A DNA stretch of 64,000 bases from Rheinheimera tangshanensis. Lineage in GTDB: Bacteria; Pseudomonadota; Gammaproteobacteria; Enterobacterales; Alteromonadaceae. The notes under the pieces were generated by a model. The model was not told the DNA's origin. It was given only the letters and a program-made list of their open reading frames with translations, and ran no database searches. A program made the position numbers and the translations under genes. Positions 1 through 7,495 of the stretch are shown here, piece by piece (the first letter of the stretch is position 1; the number at the start of each line of letters is the position of its first letter). The stretch lies in assembly GCF_014645135.1 (NCBI RefSeq), contig NZ_BMLH01000004.1, positions 248,001 through 312,000 on the forward strand, in the 5' to 3' direction.

Positions 1-2
1 CG

Positions 3-356
3 GGTGGAGGGCATGGCTGGTTACTACCACAATTAATAGGTTGGCAACAAGCAATGGCTATGTTGTTTTGCGGTGAAAAATTAACGGCTGAACAAGCCTG
101 GCAATATGGTTTAGTCAAAGAAGTGTTAGCTGTTGATCAATTATTACCAAGAGCTTTGGCAATGACGGCTGATTTAGCCGCTGTGCCTACTGCGTTAGTG
201 CGGCAAACCAAAAGCTCTATGCGTCAGTTAGTGCACTGCAAAGAGCATAGTCAGGCCGTAGAGTTTGAATATCAGCAACAATTTTACAGTTTACAGCAGG
301 ACGCAGCTCGTCAGGCTATTGCAGCTTTACAGCAAAAACTCGCCGCTAAAAGTTAA
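3..356 (+). CDS. Enoyl-CoA hydratase/isomerase (crotonase) family, C-terminal part
   Basis: The reading frame is open from the window edge, so the gene starts upstream and only about 117 C-terminal codons are present. The first residues (GGGHGWLLPQLIGWQQAMAM) followed by LFCGEKLTAEQAWQYGLVKEV match the region of crotonase-fold enoyl-CoA hydratases after the active-site helix, where 'A...GLV..V' is conserved. These enzymes hydrate or isomerise acyl-CoA thioesters in fatty-acid or amino-acid breakdown in the cytoplasm. The catalytic glutamates lie upstream and cannot be checked, so the exact substrate is unknown. A terminator hairpin follows directly, so this is the last gene of its unit. Confidence 0.85.
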   Translation, partial: GGGHGWLLPQLIGWQQAMAMLFCGEKLTAEQAWQYGLVKEVLAVDQLLPRALAMTADLAAVPTALVRQTKSSMRQLVHCKEHSQAVEFEYQQQFYSLQQDAARQAIAALQQKLAAKS

Positions 357-370
357 AAAACATCACAAAA

Positions 371-414
371 AAGAAACAAGTAGCAGCTATTTTGCTGTTT
401 TGCTTGTTTCTTTA
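371..414 (+). terminator. Rho-independent terminator after the crotonase gene
   Basis: An outer stem AAGAAACAAG / CTTGTTTCTT encloses an inner CAGC/GCTG pair and runs into a short T-rich stretch, 15 bases after the stop codon. Confidence 0.7.
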
Positions 415-543
415 TCAGAAAATCGACTGTAAATGATTGTAAATCTTGTAACTAAACAACAAGTTGTCTACACTGATTTTGGATTAACCAAGATCCACAA
501 AAAAGCAAGAACAATAACAATATTTTTTAGTCTGAGGTTTTGT

Positions 544-693
544 ATGCGTAAAGCGTCCAGTCGCGGTTTTGGCTTTACTGCAATCGCCATTTTGGTGTTA
601 TTAATGGCATTGTCGGCTTTTTTAACAAAGGCTGAAGCTACACAAGTGACTCAAAGTTCACAGGGACAGCAGTCGGTCGAAGGAATGAACTGA
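544..693 (+). CDS. Small single-pass membrane protein, 49 aa
   Basis: I do not recognise this protein. The ATG at 544 is preceded by TGAGG with good spacing. A longer frame from 433 has no such site and a poor N-terminus, so the short form is preferred. The peptide has a basic start (MRKASSRG), one hydrophobic stretch at about residues 12-28, and a short polar tail rich in Gln, Ser and Thr. It could be a small inner-membrane peptide or an exported one. A strong terminator follows immediately, which supports a real short transcript. Confidence 0.5.
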   Translation: MRKASSRGFGFTAIAILVLLMALSAFLTKAEATQVTQSSQGQQSVEGMN

Positions 694-695
694 CC

Positions 696-732
696 AAATG
701 CCCCCACCAGGTGGGGGTATTTGCTATTTTTT
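696..732 (+). terminator. Rho-independent terminator between convergent genes
   Basis: A CCCCCAC/GTGGGGG stem with a three-base loop is followed by a T-rich run on the + strand. It also lies just past the smrA stop codon on the other strand and may serve both genes. Confidence 0.75.
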
Positions 733-1302
733 CTGATGCCTTTCCCGGTTTTCCCTTTTTTGTTCCGCATTTTTTTGCAACAACACATAGGTAGCCGCAT
801 AACCGCCATGAGGTTTTAAAGCCGTATGGCAAGCCAGTACTTCCGGGATTTGTGGTAACCATTTAAAGCAATAACTTTTTAAAATTGCCGGATGAGGTTT
901 ACTGTCGCGCCCCATGCCATGGTGGATCAATAAAGTCCGAATACCACGTTGGTGACAATCGGCGATAAAACTGAACAATGCTGCACGTGCTTCCACCAAG
1001 GTTTTGCCCAATAGGTTCAGAGTCGCGTCCATCTGATATTTACCCAGCCGCAGATTCTTGTAGACCCCATCCTGCACACCATCTTTTTTGTAGGCAATCA
1101 CCTCATCAGGCGCAACCAGATCAACATATTCCATCGAGAGGTAATTAGGATCGTATTCCATTTCCTGCTCTGCCGCTTTGCGACGCGCCAGTTGTGCCAG
1201 ACTTGGGTTATGTTCGCCATTGAGATCGGCCAGTGCATCCGCATTCAGGCGCTTTACACCAGCCATTTCCTGTAAAAACAAGTCCAGCTCTTCGTCATGC
1301 AT
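724..1302 (-). CDS. smrA: Smr-domain protein SmrA (putative DNA endonuclease)
   Basis: 192 aa, close to the usual length of the SmrA/YdaL family. The C-terminal Smr domain (about residues 90-180) shows the typical start LNLLGKTLVEARAALFSFI, then the LIHHGMGRDSKPHPAILKSY segment carrying the G-x-G nucleotide-contact loop, and ends in GGYAATYVLL. Family members related to MutS2 C-termini show nicking activity on DNA, but the role in the cell is unclear. The N-terminal third is the acidic, Asp/Glu-rich region seen in YdaL. It is a single gene on the minus strand, convergent with the small membrane protein gene. Confidence 0.88.
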   Translation of the reverse strand: MHDEELDLFLQEMAGVKRLNADALADLNGEHNPSLAQLARRKAAEQEMEYDPNYLSMEYVDLVAPDEVIAYKKDGVQDGVYKNLRLGKYQMDATLNLLGKTLVEARAALFSFIADCHQRGIRTLLIHHGMGRDSKPHPAILKSYCFKWLPQIPEVLACHTALKPHGGYAATYVLLQKNAEQKRENRERHQKK

Positions 1303-1529
1303 TTGTACTACTCCACCTTCAGCTGACCGGGATTACCCTATTATATACCCCAATAATTTGATGCCACAGCATTGATCCTGAGGTTTTTCATAGGGCTTAC
1401 AGAAAATAGAAAAACTTGTTGAGACTCCGTACACCAGTCTTTTTATTGACACAAATATTGATATGTTTTAACGTTTATTTAACTTTGCGCTATGCTTAAT
1501 GTGACTGTCATTCTCGCAAGGAGAGCATC

Positions 1530-1889
1530 ATGATCCCAGAGCGGCTTTATGAAACTTTACCTTATCTTTATGTGATCAGTGGCTCACAAACTGCACTTTG
1601 GTTACCACACTGGACTGCCGCTCTATCAGGTGTTGTATTGATATTTGTTGGAGCAGTGGTTTGGGTTATACGCACGGACAAGCGTCGCAGTCCATATGGT
1701 ATTAAATTTAAAGAACAAGGCGTGTTGCCCTTCTGGTGTTATGAGTTGCAGCCATTTATCTATCTGACCAGCGGCGTCTTATTGTTTAATTATGCACAAA
1801 GTTTTTTGCTGTATCCATCCGCCATGATTTTTCTGGTTGTAGGAATCCAGCTTTGGTTGTGCCGTATTTGTTGGCGCCGGCGTTCTTAA
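1530..1889 (+). CDS. Small membrane protein with three predicted TM segments, unknown function
   Basis: I do not recognise a family. The start is well supported by AAGGAGAG about five bases before the ATG. The 119-aa product has three hydrophobic stretches, at about residues 28-46, 73-88 and 90-110. Between the first and second lies a basic loop (RTDKRRSPYGIKFKEQG), predicted cytoplasmic. It ends in a very basic tail (CRICWRRRS). It is convergent with the next gene, with only 14 bases between the stop codons and no evident terminator of its own. Confidence 0.6.
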   Translation: MIPERLYETLPYLYVISGSQTALWLPHWTAALSGVVLIFVGAVVWVIRTDKRRSPYGIKFKEQGVLPFWCYELQPFIYLTSGVLLFNYAQSFLLYPSAMIFLVVGIQLWLCRICWRRRS

Positions 1890-1903
1890 ATCAGAGCTTT
1901 GGC

Positions 1904-2398
1904 TCAGCGGCCTGATGAAACCCAGAACATCGTTGCTGCGATAAATCCTTGCTGCTGACGTAACTGGTATTTGGCACACTGCTCTTTGCTTTGTTCTGCA
2001 AAACATAAATACAACCTCTGCTCATCTTCTGCCAATACTGCACGTTGATTGGTGTCAAGAATAGTGCCCTCGGCACCAAACCAACCAGGCATATAAATAC
2101 TCTGAGTTGTTAAGCCTGCGCTATGGTATTCGAGCAATTGAGGTTTAGGCGCTATCACAAAAACGACCAACACAAGCAGGGCCAAACCCAGCCAAATGTT
2201 ACGCATTGTTGCAGTGGAAGTCGCAGCTTGCTCTTCAGTGACCCGTTTACTGGCTGAGCGTGACGCTGTGCGCAGCTCCGGAGCTGAAGATGCTATGTTC
2301 TGTGGTTGAGTCAGAGGCTTTTTATTGCCCGCTTTTTTTAATAGTTTTTGCTTTTCGGCCTCGCTCAAAAGCGAGGCCTTTTTAATTTGTTTGGCCAT
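1904..2398 (-). CDS. Hypothetical protein with one central TM segment
   Basis: 164 aa. A Lys-rich N-terminal region (about residues 1-65, predicted cytoplasmic and disordered) leads into one TM segment at about 67-84 (IWLGLALLVLVVFVIA). A periplasmic domain of about 80 residues with two Cys (FAEQSKEQC) follows. The family is not recognised. Its ATG shares one base with the stop codon of the upstream peptidase gene (TAATG), so it is probably translationally coupled to it. The start of the gene contains a strong hairpin that on the opposite strand has the form of a terminator (2358-2385). Confidence 0.65.
   Translation of the reverse strand: MAKQIKKASLLSEAEKQKLLKKAGNKKPLTQPQNIASSAPELRTASRSASKRVTEEQAATSTATMRNIWLGLALLVLVVFVIAPKPQLLEYHSAGLTTQSIYMPGWFGAEGTILDTNQRAVLAEDEQRLYLCFAEQSKEQCAKYQLRQQQGFIAATMFWVSSGR
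2358..2385 (+). terminator. Terminator-like hairpin inside an antisense-oriented gene start
   Basis: On the + strand, GGCCTCGCT-CAAA-AGCGAGGCC is followed by TTTTTAATTT, a textbook intrinsic terminator. It lies within codons 7-15 of the minus-strand gene ending at 1904. It could stop + strand read-through from the gene at 1530-1889, or act as an mRNA hairpin near the minus-strand start codon. Confidence 0.45.
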
Positions 2399-3735
2399 TA
2401 GTGACGTAAGTTAACTATGCTGTTGGCGACAGTTTCGGTCATGATAAGCCAGGCTTGCAAGTTTTGTTTTAAGGAATCCGGGTCTATTTTGTCTAACGTG
2501 TCGTTGGGAGTGTGGTGATAGTCAAAATAGTCGGTGCCATCCTGTGATAAAGCTACGACTGGTACACCTGCCTGAGCTAATACAGAAACGTCAGGTCCGC
2601 CATAAGTGGTATTGCCGCCTAAAGCAATGTTCAGATGGGCCAGTTTTTGTTGCAGCTCTTTGGCAAAAGGCAAGGCTTTGTCACCAAAGCGGCTTTCAAT
2701 TTGCCAGATCCTGCCTGCACCAAAATCTGATTCTGCCGCTAGGATATGTTTGTCTAAATCTTTATAGTGTTTGGCGGCATAAGCTCTTGCTCCTAATAAT
2801 CCGCCCTCTTCGTTACCATAAAGTACAACCCGGATGGTACGTTTCGGTTTTCCTTTTTGCTTAATTAAAGCCCCTGTTGCCATGGCTAAAGCCACACCTG
2901 CGCCATCATCCAAAGCACCTGTACCCTGGTCCCACGAATCCAAATGGCCACTGATCAGCACTATTTCTTCAGGTTTTTCAGTGCCAGTGATTTCTGCTAT
3001 CACGTTATGGCTGGTTGCAGTCTGTAGTTGGTTGTCCATTTGTAGTTTTAATTCTACGTTTGGCGAAAGTTTGAGCATTTTTTCCAGGTTCTGTGCATCA
3101 GGCACAGAAATAGCTACTGCGGGAATTTTAGGGATGGCTTCGTCGTACTTCATAGTGCCGGTATGGGCAAATCTGTTCGTGCTGGTGCCTACAGAACGAA
3201 TCGCTATCGCGACAGCACCTAACTTGGCTGCCTCCACTGCGCCACGGGAACGTGCGGCCACGACTTGTCCATAAAAAGAGCCCGATTTGTCTTTAGCCAT
3301 TGGTTTATTAATAAAGACGATTTTACCTTTAACAGCTGCCGCATCGGCTTTTTCTAAGGCTTCAATACTGTCGAACATCACCACGGAGGCAGTAATACCA
3401 GCCGCAGGAGTTCCAACGGACCCACCTAAGGAGGTTAATACAAAAGACTGAGCGAAAGGGGAGACTACTTCAAGACTCGCCTGACCGCGGGTCCACCCCG
3501 GCATATCAAACTCTTCCGTCCAGACTTTGTCATAACCCAGCTGCTTTAAATGAGTTACGGCCCACTGGACGGCGCGACGATCCGCTTCGCTGCCTGCGAT
3601 ACGTGGGCCTACTTCCACTGTTAACGACTCCACCAGTTTATAGGCTAAATCCTGATCCACGGAAACCGGAGCTGTTGCAGCCCACACTGCCGGCGCGAAT
3701 AATGCGCCTGAAATGATCGTTTGCCAAAATTTCAT
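2398..3735 (-). CDS. Secreted M28-family metallopeptidase (carboxypeptidase Q-like)
   Basis: 445 aa. A Sec signal peptide (MKFWQTIISGALFAPAVWA) indicates export. An inserted protease-associated-type domain (about residues 110-230) is followed by the M28 catalytic core: SGHLDSWDQGTGALDDGAG supplies His and the bridging Asp, YGNEEGGLLGARAY the catalytic Glu pair, and DFGAG and DYHHTPNDTLD later zinc ligands. These enzymes are di-zinc exopeptidases acting on di- and oligopeptides in the periplasm or outside the cell. All expected metal ligands are visible, so it should be active. It is the first gene of a two-gene unit with the hypothetical membrane protein downstream. Confidence 0.88.
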   Translation of the reverse strand: MKFWQTIISGALFAPAVWAATAPVSVDQDLAYKLVESLTVEVGPRIAGSEADRRAVQWAVTHLKQLGYDKVWTEEFDMPGWTRGQASLEVVSPFAQSFVLTSLGGSVGTPAAGITASVVMFDSIEALEKADAAAVKGKIVFINKPMAKDKSGSFYGQVVAARSRGAVEAAKLGAVAIAIRSVGTSTNRFAHTGTMKYDEAIPKIPAVAISVPDAQNLEKMLKLSPNVELKLQMDNQLQTATSHNVIAEITGTEKPEEIVLISGHLDSWDQGTGALDDGAGVALAMATGALIKQKGKPKRTIRVVLYGNEEGGLLGARAYAAKHYKDLDKHILAAESDFGAGRIWQIESRFGDKALPFAKELQQKLAHLNIALGGNTTYGGPDVSVLAQAGVPVVALSQDGTDYFDYHHTPNDTLDKIDPDSLKQNLQAWLIMTETVANSIVNLRH

Positions 3736-3915
3736 CTTTGTCTTGCACCCTGTAATCTAATCATGCAGTCACTGTAGCACGCTGATATCCGCTCTCATCT
3801 TTGGATTGCGACAAAAAGCTAAGGCTGGGAGTCCGTTGTGTGAACCTTTGCATCATTTGTGGGTCCCTGATGAGTCAGGTGCAGTCCGAAATACGACAGA
3901 TGAGAATAGATCGTA

Positions 3916-3945
3916 TTGCCTGTGTAGAGCCCAGGGCTGCATAAT
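3916..3945 (+). promoter_or_regulatory. Predicted promoter of the HlyU-type regulator gene
   Basis: TTGCCT (3916-3921) and CATAAT (3940-3945) are 18 bases apart, placing the transcription start about 25 bases before the ATG at 3975. Confidence 0.5.
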
Positions 3946-3974
3946 GTAGTTTTTAGATCAAAAGAAGCAACAAA

Positions 3975-4274
3975 ATGAAATTGGAAGAAATGCTGAAAAA
4001 TTCGGCGCAGGCAGCCAAGCTGTTGAAGGCGGTTTCCAATGAACGCCGTTTGTTGATTTTATGTTATTTGCTGGAGTCTGAGTTATCAGTCACAGAGATG
4101 AACGACAAGTTAGGTTTAAGTCAGTCAGCTTTATCTCAGCACTTAGCCGTACTCAGACGACAAAAACTGGTGAAAACCCGCAAAGAAGCTCAAACCGTGT
4201 TTTATCGTATTCAGAGCGAAGAAGCTGTCGCCTTAATTGGCTTACTACACAAATTATATTGTGAGAAGAAATAG
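3975..4274 (+). CDS. hlyU: ArsR-family transcriptional regulator, HlyU type (persulfide sensor)
   Basis: 99 aa, one winged-helix domain. The sequence around ANERRLLILCYLLESELSV, LSQSALSQHLAVLR and RKEAQTVFYRI closely matches what I recall of Vibrio HlyU. The canonical ArsR metal box is absent (ELSVTE with no Cys). Two cysteines, C30 in the LILCYL helix and C96 in the C-terminal LYCEKK, are 66 residues apart. This is the spacing of the redox pair in HlyU/BigR/SqrR, which form polysulfide links in response to reactive sulfur. It is probably a repressor of sulfide or persulfide detoxification genes, none of which are next to it here. Confidence 0.85.
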   Translation: MKLEEMLKNSAQAAKLLKAVSNERRLLILCYLLESELSVTEMNDKLGLSQSALSQHLAVLRRQKLVKTRKEAQTVFYRIQSEEAVALIGLLHKLYCEKK

Positions 4275-4362
4275 TAAAGAGTTCTGCGGCTCTCAGTGCC
4301 AGGGATGGTAGCGAATACTCAAGTGCTTAAAACAGAGTAACATCTGCTGTGAAACCAGAAAT

Positions 4363-4390
4363 AAAAAAACCACCTTGCGGTGGTTTTTTT
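4363..4390. terminator. Bidirectional terminator between hlyU and rpsT
   Basis: AAAAAAACCACC-TTGC-GGTGGTTTTTTT has A and T tracts on both sides and lies between two convergent genes, so it can serve both. Confidence 0.9.
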
Positions 4391-4435
4391 AATGCACTGT
4401 CACAGTATGCTGCTGCAAGCAACAGCTTACTGAAA

Positions 4436-4711
4436 TTAAGCAGCTTTAGTAGCTAAAGCTTTAACGTGTGCATTTAAGCGTGACTTATGACGGGCAGCTT
4501 TGTTCTTATGGATCAGACCTTTGTCTGCCATACGATCCAAAATTGGAACCATCTTTTTGAACGCTTCTTGTGAAGCAGCTAAGTCAGCAGTTAACACTGC
4601 AGCGTATGTTTTCTTCATGAAAGTACGCATCATTGAGCGCTGACTTGCGTTTTGCTGACGACGCTTTTCTGATTGAATAGCGCGCTTCTTAGCAGACTTA
4701 ATGTTAGCCAA
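4436..4711 (-). CDS. rpsT: 30S ribosomal protein S20
   Basis: 91 aa (family about 87). [20 protein letters not shown] and the basic helices [14 protein letters not shown] and [21 protein letters not shown] are diagnostic of bacterial S20, which binds the 5' domain and helix 44 of 16S rRNA. It is a single gene, divergent from murJ, as in many Gammaproteobacteria. Confidence 0.97.
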   Translation of the reverse strand: MANIKSAKKRAIQSEKRRQQNASQRSMMRTFMKKTYAAVLTADLAASQEAFKKMVPILDRMADKGLIHKNKAARHKSRLNAHVKALATKAA

Positions 4712-4753
4712 GGTAACACTCCTAAAAACTAAACCGGGACCTTTAAAGGCCGC

Positions 4754-4784
4754 ATAATATGCCTATTTTGTAGGCCCTTGTCAA
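4754..4784 (-). promoter_or_regulatory. Predicted promoter of rpsT
   Basis: Read on the minus strand, TTGACA (complement of 4779-4784) is followed after 17-19 bases by CATATTAT. A GC-rich stretch (GCGGCC) follows the -10 region, as in growth-rate-controlled ribosomal promoters. Confidence 0.55.
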
Positions 4785-4862
4785 ATGGTTTCCTTGACAG
4801 ATTACAGAATAAAATTAGCCCTTCGCTGGTAATCCATTCTGACTCGGGTGAAAATAGCAGAA

Positions 4863-6458
4863 ATGTCGTTGCAGGAGCAGTCTGTGTCAGGAAAATTATT
4901 AAAATCAGGCATGATCGTAAGCTTTATGACCCTTATTTCACGGGTACTTGGCTTAGTCCGGGATGTGATTGTCGCCAACGTATTGGGTGCTGGCGCTATG
5001 GCCGACGTATTCTTTATGGCCAATCGTATTCCTAATTTTTTACGACGTTTATTTGCTGAAGGAGCATTTTCGCAAGCTTTTGTGCCTGTACTGGCTGAAG
5101 TAAAAGAAAAACATGGTGATGATGCGGTGCGTGAGCTTGTCGCCAAAGCAGCCGGTACTTTGGGCTTAATTGTAACAGGCGTCACTTTAGTGGCTGTCAT
5201 TGGCTCACCTGTACTGATGATGTTATTTGGTGCCGGCTGGTTTAGTGCTTATTTAGACGGCGCACCTGAAGGGGATAAATACCTGCAGGCCAGTTTCCTG
5301 TTGAAAATCACCTTTCCTTATTTGTGGTTTATCACTTTTGTCGCTTTATCCGGCGCAGTGCTTAATACCTATAACAAATTTGCAGTCGCAGCTTTTACGC
5401 CAGTATTTTTGAATATTGCCATGATAGGGGCCGCTATTTATTTAGCACCGCAAATGCAGAACCCGGCTGAGGCTATTGCCTGGGGCGTGTTTTTAGGTGG
5501 TTTAATTCAGTTTCTGTTTCAACTGCCGTTTTTAGCCAAAGCCGGATTATTGGTGATGCCACGCTGGGGCTGGAAAGATCCAAACGTGACGAAAATCCGC
5601 ACTTTAATGATCCCGGCCTTATTTGGGGTGTCTGTCAGTCAAATTAATCTATTACTGGATGCTGTTATCGCGTCCTTTTTAGTTACAGGTGCCGTTAGTT
5701 GGTTGTATTACTCTGACCGCCTGCTGGAGTTTCCTTTAGGTTTATTTGGTATTGCTATTGCTACTGTGATTTTACCTGGCTTATCCCGTCATTACGCAGC
5801 AGCGAGCGAAGCAGCCTTTAAATACACGCTGGATTGGGCTGTACGTTTTATTTGCCTGTTTGGTATTCCTTCTATGATGGGGTTAATAGTACTGGCAGAA
5901 CCTATTATTGCGTCGGTCTTTATGCGTGGTGAATTCACCGCCGATGACGTCGTTAAAACTTCGCACAGTCTGATTGCTTACAACACAGGTTTAGTGGCTC
6001 TAATGCTGATTAAAGTGCTGGCACCGGCTTTTTATGCGCGCCAGGATATAAAAACGCCGGTACGAATTGCCATTATCGCTATGGTGGCCAATATGGTGTT
6101 TAACCTGATGCTGGCACCTTTTTTAAGTTATGTTGGTCTGGCATTAGCCACGGCTATGTCTGGTACTTTAAATGCTTATTTACTCTATCGTGGCTTAAAA
6201 CAGCGCGATATTTATAGTTTCAGCAGCAAAACCAGCTGGTTTATTGCTAAAGCTTTTGTTGCTGCTGTTGTGATGGCTGGCTGCTTATTTTATGTCATGC
6301 CGGATCTGGCAGGCTGGATTGCTTTGGGTTTATCAGGCCAGGTGCTGCATCTGTTGACTTATTTTGGCTTTGCTATTGTGGCCTACTTTGTTTTACTTTT
6401 TGTGTTTGGTGTGCGTTTGAACGATTTTAAACGCCAGACAAATGCTGAAAGCAAATGA
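4863..6458 (+). CDS. murJ: Lipid II flippase MurJ
   Basis: About 531 aa (family about 510-520), a polytopic MATE-like protein with 14 expected TM segments. The N-terminal block KSGMIVSFMTLISRVLGLVRDVIVA followed by ANRIPNFLRRLFAEGAFSQAFVPV is the MurJ signature and holds the central-cavity arginines. MurJ flips lipid II across the inner membrane for peptidoglycan synthesis. A GTG at 4848 gives five more residues. The ATG at 4863 is preferred because it is ATG, but neither start has a clear ribosome binding site. It begins the run murJ-ribF-ileS-lspA-fkpB-ispH. Confidence 0.93.
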   Translation: MSLQEQSVSGKLLKSGMIVSFMTLISRVLGLVRDVIVANVLGAGAMADVFFMANRIPNFLRRLFAEGAFSQAFVPVLAEVKEKHGDDAVRELVAKAAGTLGLIVTGVTLVAVIGSPVLMMLFGAGWFSAYLDGAPEGDKYLQASFLLKITFPYLWFITFVALSGAVLNTYNKFAVAAFTPVFLNIAMIGAAIYLAPQMQNPAEAIAWGVFLGGLIQFLFQLPFLAKAGLLVMPRWGWKDPNVTKIRTLMIPALFGVSVSQINLLLDAVIASFLVTGAVSWLYYSDRLLEFPLGLFGIAIATVILPGLSRHYAAASEAAFKYTLDWAVRFICLFGIPSMMGLIVLAEPIIASVFMRGEFTADDVVKTSHSLIAYNTGLVALMLIKVLAPAFYARQDIKTPVRIAIIAMVANMVFNLMLAPFLSYVGLALATAMSGTLNAYLLYRGLKQRDIYSFSSKTSWFIAKAFVAAVVMAGCLFYVMPDLAGWIALGLSGQVLHLLTYFGFAIVAYFVLLFVFGVRLNDFKRQTNAESK

Positions 6459-6509
6459 TTATGCGGTTATAATCGGGCACTTTCGAAAGCAGCAGAGTAA
6501 GAATACCGG

Positions 6510-7442
6510 ATGGAGTTAATTCGCGGCTTACATACAATTCAACCCAGACATCAGGGCTGCGTCTTAACTATCGGCAACTTTGATGGCGTGCATCTGGGGC
6601 ATCAGGCCGTATTGACGCAATTAAAAGCTATTGCGGCAGAGTTAAATTTACCTGCAGTGGTGATGGTGTTTGAACCCCAGCCACTGGAGTTGTTTAACCC
6701 TGAAGGTGCACCAGCACGTTTATGCCGGTTTCGGGAAAAATATCATTGGTTGGCGCAACAAGGGGTGGATCGCATGCTCTGCGTGCCTTTCACCCGTGAA
6801 TTTGCCAGTCAGCAGCCAGAGCAGTTTATTCAGGATTTATTGCTGAATAAACTCGGCGTTAGGCATTTGATTGTGGGTGATGATTTTTGTTTTGGTAAAA
6901 ACCGTGCCGGTAATTTTGCGTTGTTACAGCAGGCTGCAGTGAAGCACGGTTTTGGTTTGGGCAGCACTGCCAGTCTGAAACAAAACGATCAGCGGGTCAG
7001 CAGTACGTTAATTCGCCAGGCACTGGAACACGATCAGCTGGAGCTGGCTGCCCAAATGTTAGGCCGGCCTTTTTCACTGATGGGTCGGGTGCGACATGGT
7101 CAGAAAGTAGGGCGTCAGCTTGGCTTTCCGACGGCTAATGTCTGGCTTTACCGCAAGAATTTACCTGTGCATGGTGTGTATGCCATTGAAGCTGTGACCC
7201 AAATGGGGCTTTACCATGGTGTGGCCAATATAGGCTCCAGACCGACGCTACAAGGTAAAAAAGAGCAGCTTGAAGCACATTTTTTTGATTTTAACGGCGA
7301 CTTATACGGCCAGCAGATTGAAGTGATTTTAAAACAGAAAATCAGGCCGGAGCGACGTTTTGACGGCCTTGCGCAATTACAACAACAAATTGCCTTAGAT
7401 GCGCAGCAGGCGCGCGATTATTTTGCTTTGCCACCCGCTTAA
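6510..7442 (+). CDS. ribF: Bifunctional riboflavin kinase / FAD synthetase
   Basis: 310 aa, standard length. The N-terminal adenylyltransferase domain has [17 protein letters not shown] (residues 19-35, HxGH-type nucleotide site). The C-terminal flavokinase domain shows [12 protein letters not shown] and the GVYAIE segment. It converts riboflavin to FMN and then FAD in the cytoplasm. It lies 51 bases after murJ and just upstream of ileS, the conserved gammaproteobacterial order. Confidence 0.95.
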   Translation: MELIRGLHTIQPRHQGCVLTIGNFDGVHLGHQAVLTQLKAIAAELNLPAVVMVFEPQPLELFNPEGAPARLCRFREKYHWLAQQGVDRMLCVPFTREFASQQPEQFIQDLLLNKLGVRHLIVGDDFCFGKNRAGNFALLQQAAVKHGFGLGSTASLKQNDQRVSSTLIRQALEHDQLELAAQMLGRPFSLMGRVRHGQKVGRQLGFPTANVWLYRKNLPVHGVYAIEAVTQMGLYHGVANIGSRPTLQGKKEQLEAHFFDFNGDLYGQQIEVILKQKIRPERRFDGLAQLQQQIALDAQQARDYFALPPA

Positions 7443-7495
7443 GCGACTTGCAAAGCGACACGAATTTAAACTTAAAGAAGACGGAACAACAACGG

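Noticed and set aside
433-543. N-terminal extension of the small membrane protein gene
   Set aside because: The ATG at 544 has a clear binding site and gives a normal membrane-peptide N-terminus.
4778-5035. Open frame across the murJ start in another frame
   Set aside because: It overlaps the conserved MurJ N-terminus and has no coding signs of its own.
7448-7495. TTG start for ileS
   Set aside because: The 16 added residues do not occur in known IleS N-termini; [11 protein letters not shown] is the conserved start.
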